Below are positions 7,416-8,806 of a DNA stretch of 8,806 nucleotides, piece after piece. The number at the start of each line of letters is the position of its first letter. Position 1 is the first letter of the stretch. The notes below the pieces were generated by a model. It saw only the letters and a list, made by a program, of their open reading frames with translations. It had not been told where the DNA came from and searched no databases. This DNA is from RGIG8709 sp045575975 (GTDB lineage: Bacteria > Bacillota > Clostridia > Monoglobales > Monoglobaceae). The DNA is taken from NCBI GenBank assembly GCA_045575975.1, contig JAZNFO010000038.1:1-8806 (forward strand). Reading direction: 5' to 3'. A program made the translations under genes and the position numbers.

Positions 7416-7959
7416 AATTTACAGGATGTTGCATTTCCTTTAATAGCTCGTATCCTTTACCTTTTTCAAAATAATTAACTATTTCAGCACCAAAAAGCAT
7501 TGCCGCTCCGGCACCCTTTCCGGTTATTACATTTTCACATACAGAAACGAGTTCCCCTGTATACTCTCCACCGTTAAAATGCTCTTCAAATCCCGGATAG
7601 CAGGTTGCCTTTTTGCCCTTTAAAAGCCCCATTTTGCCAAATATCATAGGGGCTGCACAAATAGATGCAACAAGCATATTTTTTTCATAACAATATGTGA
7701 TGAACTCTTTAACATCATTATCTTTTTCAAGATTTAATGTTCCGGGCATACCTCCCGGAAGGATTACACCTCTGCATTCTTCTTTTTTTATATCACTTTT
7801 CATAACATCAGCAACAACAGATATACCATGACTTCCCGTAACAGTTTGTCCTGATTCAACAGATACTGTTTTTATATCAATTCCTGCTCTTTTTATAACA
7901 TCAAGGCATCCTATAGCTTCAGTTTCCTCAAATCCGTTTGCTAAGAACATATATAACAT
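7414..7959 (-). CDS. DJ-1/PfpI family protein (DJ-1/YajL type)
   Basis: This is a 181-residue class I glutamine amidotransferase-like protein. Cys101 in the ASICAAP nucleophile elbow aligns with Cys106 of human DJ-1, and Glu14 in NGFEETEA aligns with DJ-1 Glu18, which lowers the cysteine pKa. LPGGMPG at 67-73 is also typical. Length and N-terminal motif place it nearer DJ-1 and E. coli YajL than PfpI proteases or Hsp31. Members are linked to oxidative or carbonyl stress protection, chaperone activity and disputed deglycase activity; a catalytic role here is unproven. A second hydrophobic run (about 88-110) is the buried core around the nucleophile, not a membrane segment. The ATG has AAAGGAG 9 bases upstream, lying inside the 3' end of the glycosyltransferase gene, from which it is separated by 3 bases. 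It has no obvious link to the surrounding wall genes. Confidence 0.92.
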   Translation of the reverse strand: MLYMFLANGFEETEAIGCLDVIKRAGIDIKTVSVESGQTVTGSHGISVVADVMKSDIKKEECRGVILPGGMPGTLNLEKDNDVKEFITYCYEKNMLVASICAAPMIFGKMGLLKGKKATCYPGFEEHFNGGEYTGELVSVCENVITGKGAGAAMLFGAEIVNYFEKGKGYELLKEMQHPVN

Positions 7960-7962
7960 TTT

Positions 7963-8685
7963 CTATTTCTCCTTTATTACCTTTATCATAAACTTCGGAA
8001 GAGCTAAAAATCTGCCCCATCTTGAGGGATTAAGTGCAATTCTGTAAAACCATTCAAGATTAAGCTTAATGAATATTTCGGGGGCTCTTTTTGCCTCGCC
8101 GGAAAGAACATCCAGGGTTCCCCCAACACCAAGACACAAATTAACATTCAGCTTGTTGCGGTTTTCATAAATCCATTTTTCCTGCTTTGGTGCCCCAAGA
8201 CACACAAACAAAAGCTTTGCCCCGCTTTCGTTTATTATATTTATAATTTCAGGCTCCTCGTCCTTTTTGAAATATCCATCTCTTGTTCCCACAATATTTA
8301 TTCCGGGATACATTTTTTTAATGTTTTCCTTAGCTTTATCAGCAACACCCGGTTTAGAGCCGAATAAAAATACACCCTCTCCTGTCTTGCTCACACTTTC
8401 CATAAGCATTTTTGAAAGTTCAAAACCTGGGACACGCTCTTTAACAGGATTTTTAATAATTTTTGAAGCATACACAACCCCTATACCGTCCGGAGTGCAT
8501 ATATCTGCAGAATTTAAAATATTTTTAAATTCTTCTTCCTCGCAGGCTCTCATAATAATCTCGGGATTTGGAGTGAATATCATACTCACGCCCTCTGTTT
8601 TAAGCAAGCTTTTTGCTTTTTCAAAAGCTTCGCTTAAAGATATTTTATCTATATTCACCCCAAGAATATTGGTACAATCTCTCAT
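7963..8685 (-). CDS. tagA: WecG/TagA/CpsF family glycosyltransferase (GT26)
   Basis: This 240-residue, membrane-associated GT26 enzyme transfers a sugar, N-acetylmannosamine in the TagA branch, onto a lipid-linked GlcNAc acceptor in wall teichoic acid or related polymer synthesis. Visible signatures are FTPNPEI (37-43), TPDGIGVVYA with the probable catalytic base Asp66, FLFGSKPGVA, GTRDGYF, FVCLGAPKQEKW, GVGGTLDVLSGEAKRAP and the basic C-terminal tail FYRIALNPSRWGRF that in TagA contacts the membrane and completes the active site. Whether the product is teichoic acid or another surface glycan is unknown because no other polymer genes are present, so the symbol is tentative. The frame extends to an ATG at 8721, but that codon lies between the promoter -35 and -10 boxes and lacks a ribosome site. 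The ATG at 8685 has GGGAAGG at 8702-8696 and gives the usual family N-terminus. It is the first gene of the operon. Confidence 0.9.
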   Translation of the reverse strand: MRDCTNILGVNIDKISLSEAFEKAKSLLKTEGVSMIFTPNPEIIMRACEEEEFKNILNSADICTPDGIGVVYASKIIKNPVKERVPGFELSKMLMESVSKTGEGVFLFGSKPGVADKAKENIKKMYPGINIVGTRDGYFKKDEEPEIINIINESGAKLLFVCLGAPKQEKWIYENRNKLNVNLCLGVGGTLDVLSGEAKRAPEIFIKLNLEWFYRIALNPSRWGRFLALPKFMIKVIKEK

Positions 8686-8711
8686 TTTTTCACAACCTTC
8701 CCATTTAATTA

Positions 8712-8740
8712 ATTTTACCATAATGACTACTAAATGTCAA
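8712..8740 (-). promoter_or_regulatory. Sigma-A-type promoter of the six-gene minus-strand operon
   Basis: On minus, TTGACA (8740-8735) is followed after exactly 17 bases by TAAAAT (8717-8712), with TGG directly before the -10 as an extended -10 element. The -35 is perfect and the -10 has one mismatch. The predicted start of transcription is near 8705, leaving a leader of about 20 bases that contains the GGGAAGG ribosome site and then the ATG at 8685. Confidence 0.8.
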
Positions 8741-8742
8741 TG

Positions 8743-8805
8743 TTATGCATTTATGTCAAGAACCGTATCAAAAGGAATTTCTGAAGTCGGATCGTAGCCA
8801 TGTCG
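8743..8805 (-). CDS. Possible C-terminal end of an upstream gene, cut by the window edge
   Basis: One minus-strand frame is open from the window edge for 20 codons, encoding RHGYDPTSEIPFDTVLDINA, and closes with TAA at 8745-8743, only 2 bases before the -35 box of the operon promoter. The composition is protein-like and the strand agrees with the neighbours, but I recognise no family. Other frames are also open over this short stretch, so the call is weak. No terminator separates it from the operon, so read-through from upstream is possible. Confidence 0.35.
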   Translation of the reverse strand, partial: RHGYDPTSEIPFDTVLDINA

Positions 8806-8806
8806 T

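Noticed and set aside
8754..8759. Upstream TTGACA as the main -35 of the operon promoter
   Set aside because: At 17 bases it faces CATTTA, a poor -10, whereas the copy at 8740-8735 faces TAAAAT with an extended -10.
8267..8797. A 176-codon plus-strand open frame opposite the glycosyltransferase gene
   Set aside because: It mirrors a well-supported GT26 gene on the other strand, has no ribosome site, and its translation resembles no family.
1..8806. Mobile elements, CRISPR arrays, tRNA or rRNA genes
   Set aside because: No terminal inverted repeats, transposase motifs, regularly spaced repeats or tRNA-like cloverleaf sequences were seen; the window is almost fully covered by intact genes.

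Overview
The window is AT-rich DNA from an anaerobic Firmicute, most likely a gut-type member of the Clostridia. The evidence is a complete single-chain pyruvate:ferredoxin oxidoreductase, strong Gram-positive Shine-Dalgarno sequences, GTG/TTG-capable starts, and the pairing of mltG with a YrrM/TrmR-type methyltransferase as in Bacillus and Clostridia. I cannot name the genus.

Layout. Positions 1-98 are the leader of the first gene. Positions 99-3611 (+) encode pyruvate:ferredoxin oxidoreductase as a stand-alone unit. A 54-base convergent gap (3612-3665) holds one hairpin, flanked by an A tract and a T tract, that can end transcription from both sides. From 8685 down to 3666 (-) six genes run head to tail with gaps of 3 to 24 bases and no internal terminator: a WecG/TagA/CpsF glycosyltransferase, a DJ-1/PfpI protein, a CPBP membrane protease, the endolytic murein transglycosylase MltG, a TrmR-like methyltransferase, and the SEDS glycan polymerase RodA. 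A near-consensus sigma-A-type promoter (TTGACA, 17 bases, TAAAAT) at 8712-8740 lies directly in front. Just beyond it, at 8743-8805, is what may be the last 20 codons of a further minus-strand gene cut by the window edge.

How the genes work together. The oxidoreductase links glycolysis to acetyl-CoA and reduced ferredoxin in fermentation. It has no evident functional link with the operon opposite. The operon is mainly about the cell envelope: a surface-polymer glycosyltransferase, a membrane protease, an enzyme that cleaves nascent glycan strands (MltG) and one that polymerises them (RodA). A tRNA wobble-uridine methyltransferase and a DJ-1 family protein are embedded in it.

Several starts differ from the longest open reading frame. 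The glycosyltransferase, TrmR and RodA starts were moved downstream on promoter or Shine-Dalgarno evidence, and the CPBP protease appears to use TTG. All genes look intact. I found no mobile element, CRISPR array, RNA gene or clearly new system; the points worth a second look are gene order, start choice and promoter structure.
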